Notes under the pieces: model-generated
Told to the model about the DNA's origin: nothing
Database searches by the model: none
Seen by the model: only the letters and a program-made list of their open reading frames with translations
Position numbers and translations under genes: made by a program
From: Banduia mediterranea
Lineage (GTDB): Bacteria > Pseudomonadota > Gammaproteobacteria > Nevskiales > Nevskiaceae
Assembly: GCF_031846245.1 (NCBI RefSeq)
Contig: NZ_JAVRIC010000009.1
Location: 62,001-126,000 of the forward strand
Direction of reading: 5' to 3'
Length of the DNA: 64,000 nt
Shown here: in pieces, positions 1-7,899 of the stretch
Position numbering within the stretch: position 1 is the stretch's first letter
Layout of the letters: each line of letters starts with the position of its first letter

Positions 1-258
1 CTTGCGCTCGGTGATCACCGGCCATTTCGGTGTCAGCTCCGCGTTGAGTTCCTTGTAATGCGCCTGTTCCGCCGGCAGATCGTCTTCCGCGAAAATTGCG
101 TTCACCGGGCATTCCGGTTCGCACAGCGTGCAGTCGATGCATTCCTCGGGATCGATCACCAGAAAGTTCGGGCCCTCATGGAAACAGTCCACCGGGCAGA
201 CTTCCACGCAGTCCGTGTACTTGCACTTGATGCAGTTCTCGGTAACAACGAAGGTCAT
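1..258 (-). CDS. fdxA: 7Fe ferredoxin, C-terminus beyond window
   Basis: This is a small soluble electron carrier of the FdxA (3Fe-4S/4Fe-4S) type. The 86 visible codons contain two cysteine clusters: C9, C12, C17 and C21 near the N-terminus, then a [12 protein letters not shown] segment typical of the second cluster. The C-terminal tail typical of this roughly 107-residue family has begun when the window edge cuts the gene. The start ATG at 258 matches the conserved [20 protein letters not shown]-type N-terminus. The gene probably has its own promoter in the gap after the upstream Nudix gene, where a TATAAA-like box can be read on the minus strand near 305. The redox partner cannot be deduced from the context. 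Confidence 0.95.
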   Translation of the reverse strand, partial: MTFVVTENCIKCKYTDCVEVCPVDCFHEGPNFLVIDPEECIDCTLCEPECPVNAIFAEDDLPAEQAHYKELNAELTPKWPVITERK

Positions 259-365
259 GGCGGTTCCGTTTATGGTCCTGGTGGATGCGTGGAGGCGCGC
301 ATTTTATAGATTCGCGACAGTTTTTGGGTACTTCAGTTGTGAGGTACTCCCAGCCAGCGTGCGAA

Positions 366-944
366 TCAGTCGCCCGAGCCCGTCGAGACTTCGCGGCGCG
401 ACGGATCCAGTGGCCGGCGGCTGAGGTCCAGCGCGTGAAAATTCGTCTGTCCGGCCGCACGGTCGGCGAAGAAGAACTTGAGGCTGTGCCAGATCGTCGG
501 AAAGGCGATCTCGTCCCAGGGAATCTCGTCTTCGCGCATCAGTTGCGTTTCGGAGCTTTCGAAAGTCGGATGATGCTTGTCGCTGCGCATGCGACCGCGA
601 TAGATCGCGTAGATCTGCGACACGTAGGGCACGTTGATGACCACGAACAGATCATCGATATCGACCTCGGCGCCGGATTCCTCCAGGGTTTCGCGCGCGG
701 CCCCTTCGCCACTGGTTTCGCCCATTTCCAGAAAGCCGGCCGGGAAGGTCCACTTGCCCAGGCGCGGCTCGATCGCGCGGCGGCACATCAGCACGCGGTC
801 TTCCCACACTGGCACGCAACCGGCAATGACCTTGGGGTTGCGGTAGTGAATCGTTTCGCAGTTGGGGCAGACATGGCGCGGCAGGTGGTCGTGTTCGGGC
901 ACCTGCAATTCCACGGCGTGCCCACATTCACTGCAGAACTTCAC
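366..944 (-). CDS. Nudix hydrolase with N-terminal zinc ribbon
   Basis: A 192-residue protein with two CxxC knuckles at C4/C7 and C26/C29, a zinc-ribbon-like N-terminus, followed by a Nudix fold. The Nudix box starts near G70 and fits GX5EX7REXXEEXG exactly (GFLEMGE, then RETLEESGA). The family hydrolyses nucleoside diphosphates linked to other moieties; NADH pyrophosphatase-like proteins share the ribbon, but the substrate cannot be assigned. The start is the GTG at 944, preceded by GGAG; a longer reading frame upstream has no ribosome site and a low-complexity, non-protein-like sequence. It lies upstream of fdxA on the same strand but is separated by about 100 bases. Confidence 0.88.
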   Translation of the reverse strand: MKFCSECGHAVELQVPEHDHLPRHVCPNCETIHYRNPKVIAGCVPVWEDRVLMCRRAIEPRLGKWTFPAGFLEMGETSGEGAARETLEESGAEVDIDDLFVVINVPYVSQIYAIYRGRMRSDKHHPTFESSETQLMREDEIPWDEIAFPTIWHSLKFFFADRAAGQTNFHALDLSRRPLDPSRREVSTGSGD

Positions 945-1156
945 AGACCGCTCCGGCTTACGACGGGAGCTTGGGCAAAGGGCAGCGGGCAGCGATGAGA
1001 CTGGATCATGGATCTGGGGCGGAAACGATCGGGTGGGCGCTGGCGCCACGGAGCGCGCCAAGTCGGTACAGAGTAGCAGTCAGCGGCGCGGCAGTGGAAT
1101 TCACCTGAAAAATCGGTGAACATCCGTGAAAACAACGCACTGACCATCATGCGTGA

Positions 1157-1552
1157 TCGAAGTATTTTTGGCGGCTGTCGCGGCTGCAGCATCGCTTGGC
1201 GGGCAATAAGCAGCTTCTGCCATATGAACAGATATGCTTGGATGCTTGGCGTGCCTCGCTCGCTGACCGACAGAAAGCCGCGCTGGACGCTCAGCTTGCT
1301 GGCGTGAATATCATTCAGCGGCAGGCTGGGGGCGCGAAGCTCTGCTTCTTCCAGGTAGATCAAAAGCCGTTGCCGCTATTTTCAAATCAGGAACCTGACC
1401 AGCATGTAGCTGATGTCAACCTGAAGTCAGGCAGTGAGCCTACGGCGCCGACCATGCGGGCCAAGCTCTTTGTCCACCGAGAATGCGTGTCGGAAGTGTG
1501 CCTGCATGCTAAGCCCCTCGCCTTGGGCGTCCTTGACCGCGATACCTTATGA
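1157..1552 (+). CDS. Hypothetical ORF, possibly frameshifted at its 5' end
   Basis: An open frame of about 130 codons with protein-like composition, including SKYFWRLSRLQHRLAGNKQ and an RVKLFVHRE-like segment. I do not recognise the family. The first possible start inside it is TTG at 1196, yet the protein-like sequence reaches back to the stop at 1154. An ATG at 1149 in the neighbouring frame reads MRDRS before meeting the same position. A one-base indel near 1160 would join them, so this may be a decaying gene or a sequence error. The rest of the 945-1634 gap shows nothing else convincing. No ribosome site is visible. Confidence 0.35.
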   Translation, partial: SKYFWRLSRLQHRLAGNKQLLPYEQICLDAWRASLADRQKAALDAQLAGVNIIQRQAGGAKLCFFQVDQKPLPLFSNQEPDQHVADVNLKSGSEPTAPTMRAKLFVHRECVSEVCLHAKPLALGVLDRDTL

Positions 1553-1634
1553 GGTGACACGATACTATATCGTCAGGGCATCGACACACACCTTTCGGGA
1601 GCCCACTTAAAGTCAGGGAAGCTTGAGGGAGGCC

Positions 1635-2204
1635 ATGAAGAAACTCGCATTGTTGCTGTTGCTCGGTACGCTGAGTCCGGTCGTGTTCGCGCAGGATGAC
1701 GACGAATCCGAAGGTCTGTTCGGTCTTGGCCTGCCCCTGTACGTGGCGGTGGACTACGTGATCGACGCCAAATTGTCGGTCTCTGATTCGAACGTGTTTC
1801 CGGAAGAGGACTTCGATACCAACTTCTACGTCGCGCATGTCGGCACGCGTTACAAGGCGATCGGCTTCGAACTTCAGTACGGAATCGGCGAGGACGATAA
1901 CGACGCCGATTACGTTGAAACCGACCAGTACTACGGGGCCTTCGTGGTACCGACCGGCACCGTACGCGACATGGTCGAGATCGCCTTTCCGATCGGCTAT
2001 ACCCGCATGACCCTGAAACAGGGTGATCTCGAAGACGACTTCGAAGGCGGCGCCTACGGCATCAATCTGCAACTGCCGCTGAAGCTGGTGTCCGACAGTC
2101 TGCCGGACCTGCGCATCGTCGTTGGCGCCATGGTCTATCAGCAGAACGCCAACAGCCGGATCTACGGCTGGCACGCCGGCTTGCGCTACGACTTCAAGAT
2201 TTGA
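1635..2204 (+). CDS. Outer-membrane beta-barrel-like protein
   Basis: A 189-residue protein starting with a Sec signal peptide (MKKLALLLLLGTLSPVVFAQ) and an Ala-Gln cleavage site near residue 18. The mature part is acidic, with alternating hydrophobic and polar residues, many Tyr and Gly, and a terminal aromatic-containing strand (GLRYDFKI). This is the usual look of a small eight-stranded beta-barrel of the outer-membrane-protein superfamily. No specific function can be inferred. The ATG at 1635 follows a GAGGGAGG ribosome site; a TTG four codons upstream is less likely. It is a single-gene unit ended by a strong terminator. Confidence 0.8.
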   Translation: MKKLALLLLLGTLSPVVFAQDDDESEGLFGLGLPLYVAVDYVIDAKLSVSDSNVFPEEDFDTNFYVAHVGTRYKAIGFELQYGIGEDDNDADYVETDQYYGAFVVPTGTVRDMVEIAFPIGYTRMTLKQGDLEDDFEGGAYGINLQLPLKLVSDSLPDLRIVVGAMVYQQNANSRIYGWHAGLRYDFKI

Positions 2205-2217
2205 GATCAAGCTGAAA

Positions 2218-2248
2218 CGAAAAAAGGCGGCTCGGGCGCCTTTTTTCG
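2218..2248. terminator. Rho-independent terminator
   Basis: A perfect 12-bp stem (2218-2229 and 2237-2248) with a 7-base loop. The arms carry A6 and T6 runs, so it can work on both strands. It lies just after the outer-membrane-protein stop codon. Confidence 0.92.
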
Positions 2249-2337
2249 TGCCCGGCCAAACGCAAACGATGTATTGCAGGCACTGCACGACAGGTTCGCC
2301 CATGAGCGCAGAGCTTGAACCCAGCAACGCGTGGGCT

Positions 2338-2360
2338 CCCTTCTCCCTCCGGGAGAAGGG
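2338..2360. repeat. Short intergenic palindrome
   Basis: A perfect 10-bp inverted repeat (CCCTTCTCCC and GGGAGAAGGG) with a 3-base loop. It sits in the 2249-2644 stretch, which has no convincing gene. Related CCC/GGG-rich hairpins are common repetitive intergenic elements in high-GC gammaproteobacteria; a looser one is present near 22120-22190. Confidence 0.5.
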
Positions 2361-2460
2361 CTGGAAATGAGGATGCTTTTCGCCGACCCGTACGTCTCGG
2401 ATCGGAACACGACCAGCAGTCGCAGCTGGCCCAAGCCAGCTTCGTCCACTGCGGGCAGCT

Positions 2461-2498
2461 CACGGCACCAATTAAAAAGGCCTGGCGTCAGCCAAGCC
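2461..2498. repeat. Direct repeat copy A of the tRNA-Leu terminator arm
   Basis: A 38-bp sequence identical to 2599-2636, containing GGCACCAATTAAAAAGGC. That segment is the reverse complement of the end of the tRNA-Leu acceptor plus its terminator. About 100 bases of G-rich, apparently non-coding DNA lie between the two copies. Confidence 0.85.
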
Positions 2499-2601
2499 GG
2501 AGATCGAGCCGCCTCGGTTGGGGCGAAGAGGGTGGCCGCAGGTCCCCGGCCCCTGCGGAGGGGGCGGGACAGGGTGGGGGCGTCGAACCCTGTGTGCCCA
2601 C

Positions 2602-2651
2602 GGCACCAATTAAAAAGGCCTGGCGTCAGCCAAGCCTTTTTAATTGGTGCC
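2602..2651 (-). terminator. tRNA-Leu terminator overlapping the tRNA 3' end
   Basis: Perfect 18-bp arms at 2602-2619 and 2634-2651 flank a 14-base loop. On the minus strand the T-run follows the hairpin directly downstream of the tRNA. One arm includes the last bases of the tRNA acceptor (GGCACCA), so the far arm is an inverted copy of the tRNA 3' end. Confidence 0.8.
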
Positions 2652-2732
2652 GGAGGTGGGAATCGAACCCACACTCGGGGCTACCGAACACGATTTTGAG
2701 TCGTGCGCGTCTACCAGTTCCGCCACTCCGGC
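2645..2732 (-). tRNA. tRNA-Leu (anticodon CAA)
   Basis: An 88-nt class II tRNA with a 7-bp acceptor (GCCGGAG with CTCCGGC), encoded CCA, D-arm with GGTAGACGCG, an anticodon stem CACGA/TCGTG around loop CTCAAAA (anticodon CAA, reading UUG), a long variable arm, and a T-arm with GGTTCGATTCC. It is a single tRNA gene with its own hairpin terminator. Confidence 0.95.
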
Positions 2733-2812
2733 TCTTCGTGGACGCGATGCACGCACCGCACTCGAAGGTCGCGCATTATATCGACCCTCCGTCATTTGAG
2801 AAGCAAAAGTTC

Positions 2813-3859
2813 ATGCATCGCAAGGACTTCGACTACGTGCTGCCCGAAGAACTGATCGCGCAACAGCCGGTGGAGCCGCGCTCCGCCTCGCGATTGCTGT
2901 GCGTGGACGGCGAAACGCCGACAGACCGGCAGATGCGCGATTTCCCGTCGCAGCTGAACTCCGGCGATCTGCTGATCTTCAACGACACGCGCGTGATCCC
3001 GGCGCGCTTGTATGGGCACAAGGACAGTGGCGGCCGGGTCGAGATCATGGCTGAACGCCCCCTGGGCGGCGCTGAATTCCTGGCGATGATCCGTGCCAGC
3101 AAGACCCCGCGCACCGGCAGCCGGATTCGCATCAACGACAGCGAGCAGCAAGTGGAAGTGCTGGGGCGCCAAGGGGAGTTTTTCCACTTGCGCCGCGCCG
3201 ATGGCGGTGACGCGATCGAGCTTCTGGAGGCGGCCGGACATATCCCGCTGCCGCCCTACATCACACGCGGCGACACCGAGGATGACCGCCAGCGCTACCA
3301 GACCCTGTTCGCCCGCGAACCGGGCGCCGTCGCCGCGCCCACCGCCGGCCTGCATTTCGACGACGCGCTGATCGACGCGATCCGCGCGCGCGGCGTCCGT
3401 ATCGAAACGCTGACGCTGCACGTGGGCGCCGGCACCTTCCAGCCAGTGCGCGTCGACAATCTGGACGAGCACCGCATGCACGCCGAGCGCTTCGAAATCA
3501 CCCTGAAGCTGATGGAGGCGATCGAACACACCCGAGCCCAGGGCGGTCGCATCGTCGCCGTGGGCACTACCGTGGTCCGTGCTCTGGAATCCGCTGCGCA
3601 GGAGGGCGGCCTGCGTGTCGGAGCCGGCGAGACCCGCTTGTTCATCACCCCCGGTTACCGCTTCCGCGCGGTGGATGCGCTACTCACCAATTTCCACCTG
3701 CCCGAAAGCACGCTGCTGATGATGATCTCCGCGTTCATCGGCTACGAGACCACGATGAACGCTTATCGCCATGCCGTGCAGCAGCGCTATCGCTTCTTCA
3801 GCTACGGCGACGCGATGTGGCTGCCGCATTGCCGTTCCAAGGCGCAGCGGGAATCCTGA
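2813..3859 (+). CDS. queA: S-adenosylmethionine:tRNA ribosyltransferase-isomerase
   Basis: QueA transfers and rearranges the ribose of S-adenosylmethionine onto preQ1 in tRNA wobble position 34 to give epoxyqueuosine. The 348-residue length fits the family (about 350). Recognisable segments are MHRKDFDYVLPEELIAQQP at the start, LLIFNDTRVIPARLYG, the AAPTAGLHFDDALI block and LTNFHLPESTLLMMISAF near the C-terminus. The ATG at 2813 gives the conserved N-terminus; the frame stays open further upstream through the tRNA region but that sequence is not protein-like. The usual partner tgt does not follow here; a cupin gene comes next. Confidence 0.96.
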   Translation: MHRKDFDYVLPEELIAQQPVEPRSASRLLCVDGETPTDRQMRDFPSQLNSGDLLIFNDTRVIPARLYGHKDSGGRVEIMAERPLGGAEFLAMIRASKTPRTGSRIRINDSEQQVEVLGRQGEFFHLRRADGGDAIELLEAAGHIPLPPYITRGDTEDDRQRYQTLFAREPGAVAAPTAGLHFDDALIDAIRARGVRIETLTLHVGAGTFQPVRVDNLDEHRMHAERFEITLKLMEAIEHTRAQGGRIVAVGTTVVRALESAAQEGGLRVGAGETRLFITPGYRFRAVDALLTNFHLPESTLLMMISAFIGYETTMNAYRHAVQQRYRFFSYGDAMWLPHCRSKAQRES

Positions 3860-3942
3860 GGCGCCCGCACGCTCCGCTTGCCGGTCGCGCGGCTGGCCTG
3901 CATCTTGCCGCTTCACCTTTTTTGGTCCGCGGCCCAGATTCC

Positions 3943-4947
3943 ATGCGTAGCCTACTCTGTCTGTTGTTGCTTGCACCCGCTTCCTTGGTCTTCGCGGACG
4001 GACCACCGGATCAGTCCGCGAATGCGATCATCGAAGCGCTGCACATGCAGAAAATCCCAGACGAGGGCGCCTGGTTCGCGCCGAGCTATCGCAGCGAATT
4101 GCGCGTGCCACCGAGTGCACTGCCGAAACGCTACGGCGCGGCGCGTGACCTCGGCAGTGCGATCTACGCGCTGATCACGCGCCGCGATTTCTCGGCCATG
4201 CACAGGCTGCTTACCGACGAAACCTGGCACTTCTATGCCGGCGATCCGATCGAACTGTTGCTGCTCCACCCGGACGGACACAGTGAGCAGGTGCTGCTCG
4301 GTAGCGAGGTGCTGGCCGGGCAGCGGCCGCAGTTCACCGTTCCGGCAGGTGTCTGGATGGGCGCGCGGCCCGCGCGAGACACCGCCGATGCCTACTCCCT
4401 GTTCGGTTGCACGCTGACCCCCGGTTTCGACTACGGCGACTACGAGCCCGGCTACCGCGATCAACTGCAGGCCCGCTACCCGGCACAGGCCGAGCGAATC
4501 GCCGAACTGACACGCCCGCAATTTCTCACCGCACCGCCAGCGGAGGCTGCCCCAAGCGAAGCGGCTGTCGAATCGACACCGCCACGCCCGTTTCAGACTC
4601 AGGCGATCGCGGCCAGCGAACTCGCGCCCGGCGTTTCGCTGCGCGAACTGGTCGGCCGCAGCGCCGTCGTTCCGCGCGAGGATTACAGCGTGGCCCACTT
4701 CAGCCTGGAAGCCGGCAAGGGGACAGGCCAGAGCTACAACCGGGCGGGCAAGGAATTCTTCATCGTCACCGCCGGAGCGGGCACGGTAGCGGTAAACGGC
4801 ACCGAATCACCGGTCAGCGCCGGCAGCATCGTGGTGCTGGACCCGGGCGTGAAGCATGCGATTTCGGCCGGCGCGGATCAGGGTATCGAGTTCTATGCGG
4901 TGACCGTGCCTGCCTTCAGTCGCGAGGACTACGTGCCTGTCGAGTGA
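3943..4947 (+). CDS. Exported double-cupin protein (DUF985-like plus cupin_2)
   Basis: A 334-residue protein with an N-terminal signal peptide (MRSLLCLLLLAPASLVFA). The first domain, about residues 25-190, resembles the DUF985/cupin_5 family, with the LHMQKIPDEGAWF, TDETWHFYAGDPIELLLL and LFGCTLTPGFDYGDYE blocks. The second, about 215-325, is a cupin_2 domain (AGKGTGQSYNRAGKEFFIVT and VLDPGVKHAI). DUF985 proteins are usually single-domain and cytosolic, so an exported version fused to a second cupin is unusual. No reaction can be assigned. It starts 80 bases after queA, on the same strand. Confidence 0.78.
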   Translation: MRSLLCLLLLAPASLVFADGPPDQSANAIIEALHMQKIPDEGAWFAPSYRSELRVPPSALPKRYGAARDLGSAIYALITRRDFSAMHRLLTDETWHFYAGDPIELLLLHPDGHSEQVLLGSEVLAGQRPQFTVPAGVWMGARPARDTADAYSLFGCTLTPGFDYGDYEPGYRDQLQARYPAQAERIAELTRPQFLTAPPAEAAPSEAAVESTPPRPFQTQAIAASELAPGVSLRELVGRSAVVPREDYSVAHFSLEAGKGTGQSYNRAGKEFFIVTAGAGTVAVNGTESPVSAGSIVVLDPGVKHAISAGADQGIEFYAVTVPAFSREDYVPVE

Positions 4948-5028
4948 GCTGCGAAAAAGGTGGCTGATTCAGTTTCCAGTTATCGACAGACATGTTGTGT
5001 CCAAAAGCAATTCTGGCGAGGGTCTTGC

Positions 5029-5158
5029 GAAATTCCCGCTGAAGTTGGGTTGAGAGCTTGCGCCAGCCGCGCGCTGGTCAAGTTGCGACCAATCCGGAAG
5101 CCTTTGACTGAAATCCGGATAACGATGTGGTCAAGAAGAGTCCATGTCTCGGTTTGGC
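5029..5158. repeat. 130-bp dispersed repeat, copy 1
   Basis: It aligns without gaps to 19157-19286, with 8 differences in 130 positions. No terminal inverted repeat is visible. It lies in the 4948-5341 gap between the cupin gene and the leftward GST gene, where I see no gene; the remainder of the gap holds only a weak GTCCGA/TCGGAC hairpin near 5268-5287. Confidence 0.85.
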
Positions 5159-5341
5159 GGGCACGGTGAACCCGGCGCCATCGCGCGCGGAGGGTGTGGA
5201 CGGGGTCCGACGCCGGGGGCTAGGTGACCCATCGCAGCATTTGATCGGCGTTGAGTCGCTCCACCAAGTCCGAAGTCTGCGTCGGACATCGCCGGTGAGA
5301 AAATCAGGCTTGTTCTGGAATTTCGAAAGAGGCTCTTCTGA

Positions 5342-6022
5342 CTATTTTTTCTGAGCGATGGCCGAGAAGAAGGCGCCCTGATCCGCAGCCGCCTGCTCGC
5401 AAATCTGCTTTACCGATGCGCGTGAGGCCATCGCTCGGTTGTAGTCGTCGAACTGCGGGATCGCCGCGCCGACGAGATCCTCGTTCCAGATCGCGAGGCA
5501 GCAGCGCTTCACCAGGTTCAGGTGCGGCCAGACGGCGCAATCCACGGCGCTCAATTCCGTACCCACGGCAAACGGTGCGAAGCTCAGCAGTCGGGCCAGA
5601 GCCGGCAGGTTCACATCGAGCTGTTGCCGCACTTCACGCTCCTGGCTCTCCGAACGCGGCGCGCGGAAGAACGCGGCCGGGTAGAGCCGCCGCGCCACCC
5701 ATTCCACATAGAGTTCGCAGAACTGGATCGCCTCGCGCTGCTTGGCGCGCGTGAACGGATCTGCGCTATACAGCGGCGCTTGCGGATACTGATCGTCCAG
5801 ATATTCCAGAATGGCTTGCGATTCGCTGATGCTGCCCTGTGGTGTGATCAGGAACGGCACCTTGCCGATCGGCGAGTCGGCGTAGGCCGCCGGCTCCAGC
5901 CACGGGAAGCAGCGCTGCTCGTCGTAGTCGATGCCTTTTTCCAGCAGGGCCAGGGCGATCTTGTTGTGGTAGTTGCTGGTGGCGAAGCCACGCAGGCACA
6001 GCGTGGGGGCAGGGGTGCTCAT
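5342..6022 (-). CDS. Glutathione S-transferase family protein
   Basis: A 226-residue GST-fold protein. The N-terminal thioredoxin-like domain runs to about residue 80, with a conserved cis-Pro region (SPIGKVPFLI) and the glutathione-binding ESQAILEYLDD motif. An all-helical C-terminal domain with the AVDCAVWPHL segment follows. The start ATG at 6022 overlaps the stop of the upstream acyl-CoA synthetase by four bases (ATGA), so the two are translationally coupled. This ties the GST to acyl-CoA metabolism; it might process reactive intermediates of the pathway, but that is inference. Confidence 0.88.
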   Translation of the reverse strand: MSTPAPTLCLRGFATSNYHNKIALALLEKGIDYDEQRCFPWLEPAAYADSPIGKVPFLITPQGSISESQAILEYLDDQYPQAPLYSADPFTRAKQREAIQFCELYVEWVARRLYPAAFFRAPRSESQEREVRQQLDVNLPALARLLSFAPFAVGTELSAVDCAVWPHLNLVKRCCLAIWNEDLVGAAIPQFDDYNRAMASRASVKQICEQAAADQGAFFSAIAQKK

Positions 6023-7641
6023 GCGCTGGGCAGCCTGTAGTCGGCGTACTGCTCACGCAGCTTGAGCTTCATCAATTTTCCGGTCGCGGTATGCGGCAGG
6101 TCTTCGGCGAACACCACGTCGTCCGGCATCCACCACTTGGCGATCTTGCCTTCGAACCAGGCCAGCATCCGGTCGCGGTCGAGGTCGGAATCCGGTTTGC
6201 GGATCACCACCAGCAGCGGGCGTTCGTCCCATTTCGGATGCTTGACAGCGATGGCCGCCGCTTCCAGCACATCCGGATGGCCGATCGCGATGTTCTCGAG
6301 TTCGATCGAACTGATCCATTCGCCACCGCTCTTGATCACGTCCTTGCTGCGGTCGGTGATCTGCATGAAACCCTCGGCGTCGAAGTTGGCGACATCGCCG
6401 GTGGTGAACCATCCGTCGCGCACGGATTGGTCGTCCGGCTTGCGGAAATAGCCGCTGGTGACCCAATGGCCGCGAATCTGAAGATTTCCGGAGGAGTTGC
6501 CATCGTGCGGCAGGGCTTCGTTGTCGGGGCCGGCGATGCGGCAGTCAACACCGAACAGCGGGCGGCCCTGCTTGCATTGAATCGCCAGCTTGTCCTCGGT
6601 CGACAGATTGCGCTGCGAATATTTGAGCGAGCCCGCGGTGCCGACCGGACTGGTCTCGGTCATGCCCCAGGCATGCATCACCTCGACGCCGTAGACCTCC
6701 TGAAACTCGCGAATCATCGACGCCGGCGCGGCCGAGCCGCCGACCGTGATCTTCTTCAGCGTGGAGAACTTGAGCCCGTGCTCACGCACATGGTTGAGCA
6801 GACCGAACCAGATTGTCGGCACGCCCGAACTGGCGGTGGTGCCGGTTTGCTCGAAGAATTCATAGAGGCTCTTGCCGTCCAGTCCCGGGCCCGGCATCGC
6901 CAACCGGTTGCCGACGATGGGCGCCGCGTATGGAATACCCCAGGCGTTGACGTGGAACATCGGCACCACTGGACATAGCGTGTCCGTGGCCTTGAGTCCC
7001 AATACATCCGGCACGCAGGTGGCAAGCGCATGCAGCACGGTGGAGCGATGCGAATACAGCACGCCCTTGGGATTGCCGGTGGTGCCCGAGGTGTAGCACA
7101 GCGAGGAGGCGAGCCGTTCGTCGAGTTCCGGCCAGGCGTAGTCGCCGTCCTGCGCGGCCAGCAGTTCCTCGTAGCAGAGCACGTCCAGCGCGGTGTCCGG
7201 CATGTGCGCTCGATCGGTCATCAGCACCACACGCGGCTGGCACTTGAACTGCCCGTAGAGCTTTTCGACCAGCGGCAGGAACGTGAGATCCACGAACAGC
7301 AGCCGGTCTTCGGCATGGTCCACGATGAAGGCGATCTGTTCGGCGAACAGGCGCGGATTGATGGTGTGACAGATCGCGCCGGTGCCGGAGATCGCGTAAT
7401 ACAACTCCACGTGCCGGTAATTGTTCCAGGCCAGCGTGGCGATGCGGTCGGATTCGTTCACGCCCAGCGCCAGCAAGGCCTTGGCAAGCTGGCGCGAGCG
7501 TTGTTCGACTTCGCTCCAATTGCTGCTGTGAAAGCCACCCTCGGTGAGTCGTGATTCGATTGCGGCATTGCCATGCCAGCGTGCGGCATGTTTCAGCAGT
7601 GCCGCGATATTCAGCGGCATGTCCATCATCAGGCCATTCAT
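6019..7641 (-). CDS. Acyl-CoA synthetase (AMP-forming)
   Basis: A 540-residue ANL-superfamily ligase that activates a carboxylic acid to its CoA thioester through an acyl-adenylate. Motifs: the P-loop [18 protein letters not shown] near residue 180, the [10 protein letters not shown] block, the [13 protein letters not shown] hinge region and a C-terminal [13 protein letters not shown] with the catalytic lysine. The sequence is of the medium/long-chain fatty-acid ligase type; the chain-length preference is not readable. It is divergent from the fadB-like gene and is the first gene of a two-gene unit with the GST. It presumably feeds the rightward beta-oxidation genes. Confidence 0.92.
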   Translation of the reverse strand: MNGLMMDMPLNIAALLKHAARWHGNAAIESRLTEGGFHSSNWSEVEQRSRQLAKALLALGVNESDRIATLAWNNYRHVELYYAISGTGAICHTINPRLFAEQIAFIVDHAEDRLLFVDLTFLPLVEKLYGQFKCQPRVVLMTDRAHMPDTALDVLCYEELLAAQDGDYAWPELDERLASSLCYTSGTTGNPKGVLYSHRSTVLHALATCVPDVLGLKATDTLCPVVPMFHVNAWGIPYAAPIVGNRLAMPGPGLDGKSLYEFFEQTGTTASSGVPTIWFGLLNHVREHGLKFSTLKKITVGGSAAPASMIREFQEVYGVEVMHAWGMTETSPVGTAGSLKYSQRNLSTEDKLAIQCKQGRPLFGVDCRIAGPDNEALPHDGNSSGNLQIRGHWVTSGYFRKPDDQSVRDGWFTTGDVANFDAEGFMQITDRSKDVIKSGGEWISSIELENIAIGHPDVLEAAAIAVKHPKWDERPLLVVIRKPDSDLDRDRMLAWFEGKIAKWWMPDDVVFAEDLPHTATGKLMKLKLREQYADYRLPSA

Positions 7642-7794
7642 TTCGTCTCCTTAGCGGCATGCGTTGAAGCGTTCGGTCAGCGCTAGCATCCGGAATTGTC
7701 ATGACCGATACGCAAGCCCGAATTCGCAAGGATTCGGCATCGCTCATTTCTTTACATCGATGAGGGGCGACGATAGCATCGGCTTCCATAAAAA

Positions 7795-7819
7795 CGAAAC
7801 AGTATTTCGCACAGCGAAA
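7795..7819. promoter_or_regulatory. Three-half-site operator-like repeat in the divergent promoter
   Basis: CGAAA-N5-TTTCG-N5-CGAAA, with half-sites at 7795, 7805 and 7815, exactly 10 bp apart. This makes two overlapping inverted repeats plus one direct repeat. It lies between the divergent acyl-CoA synthetase and hydratase/dehydrogenase genes. Three half-sites spaced by one helical turn recall the operator of the IclR-family protein PcaU. An IclR-family gene ends this cluster, so autoregulated control by it is a reasonable inference. Confidence 0.6.
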
Positions 7820-7899
7820 CAAAATAAGTCTTTGCCGAATCCGCGACCGTCCCTGAAAGCTCGTGGTGCGAGGATTTCCGACTTTTGAGAGGAGCGAGC

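Noticed and set aside
2461-2732. Prophage or island attachment site at tRNA-Leu
   Set aside because: The repeats are inverted copies of the terminator arm only 100 bases apart, with no integrase or cargo in between.
2315-2812. N-terminal extension of queA through the tRNA and repeats
   Set aside because: It would read through a tRNA gene and repeats; the conserved QueA N-terminus begins at 2813.
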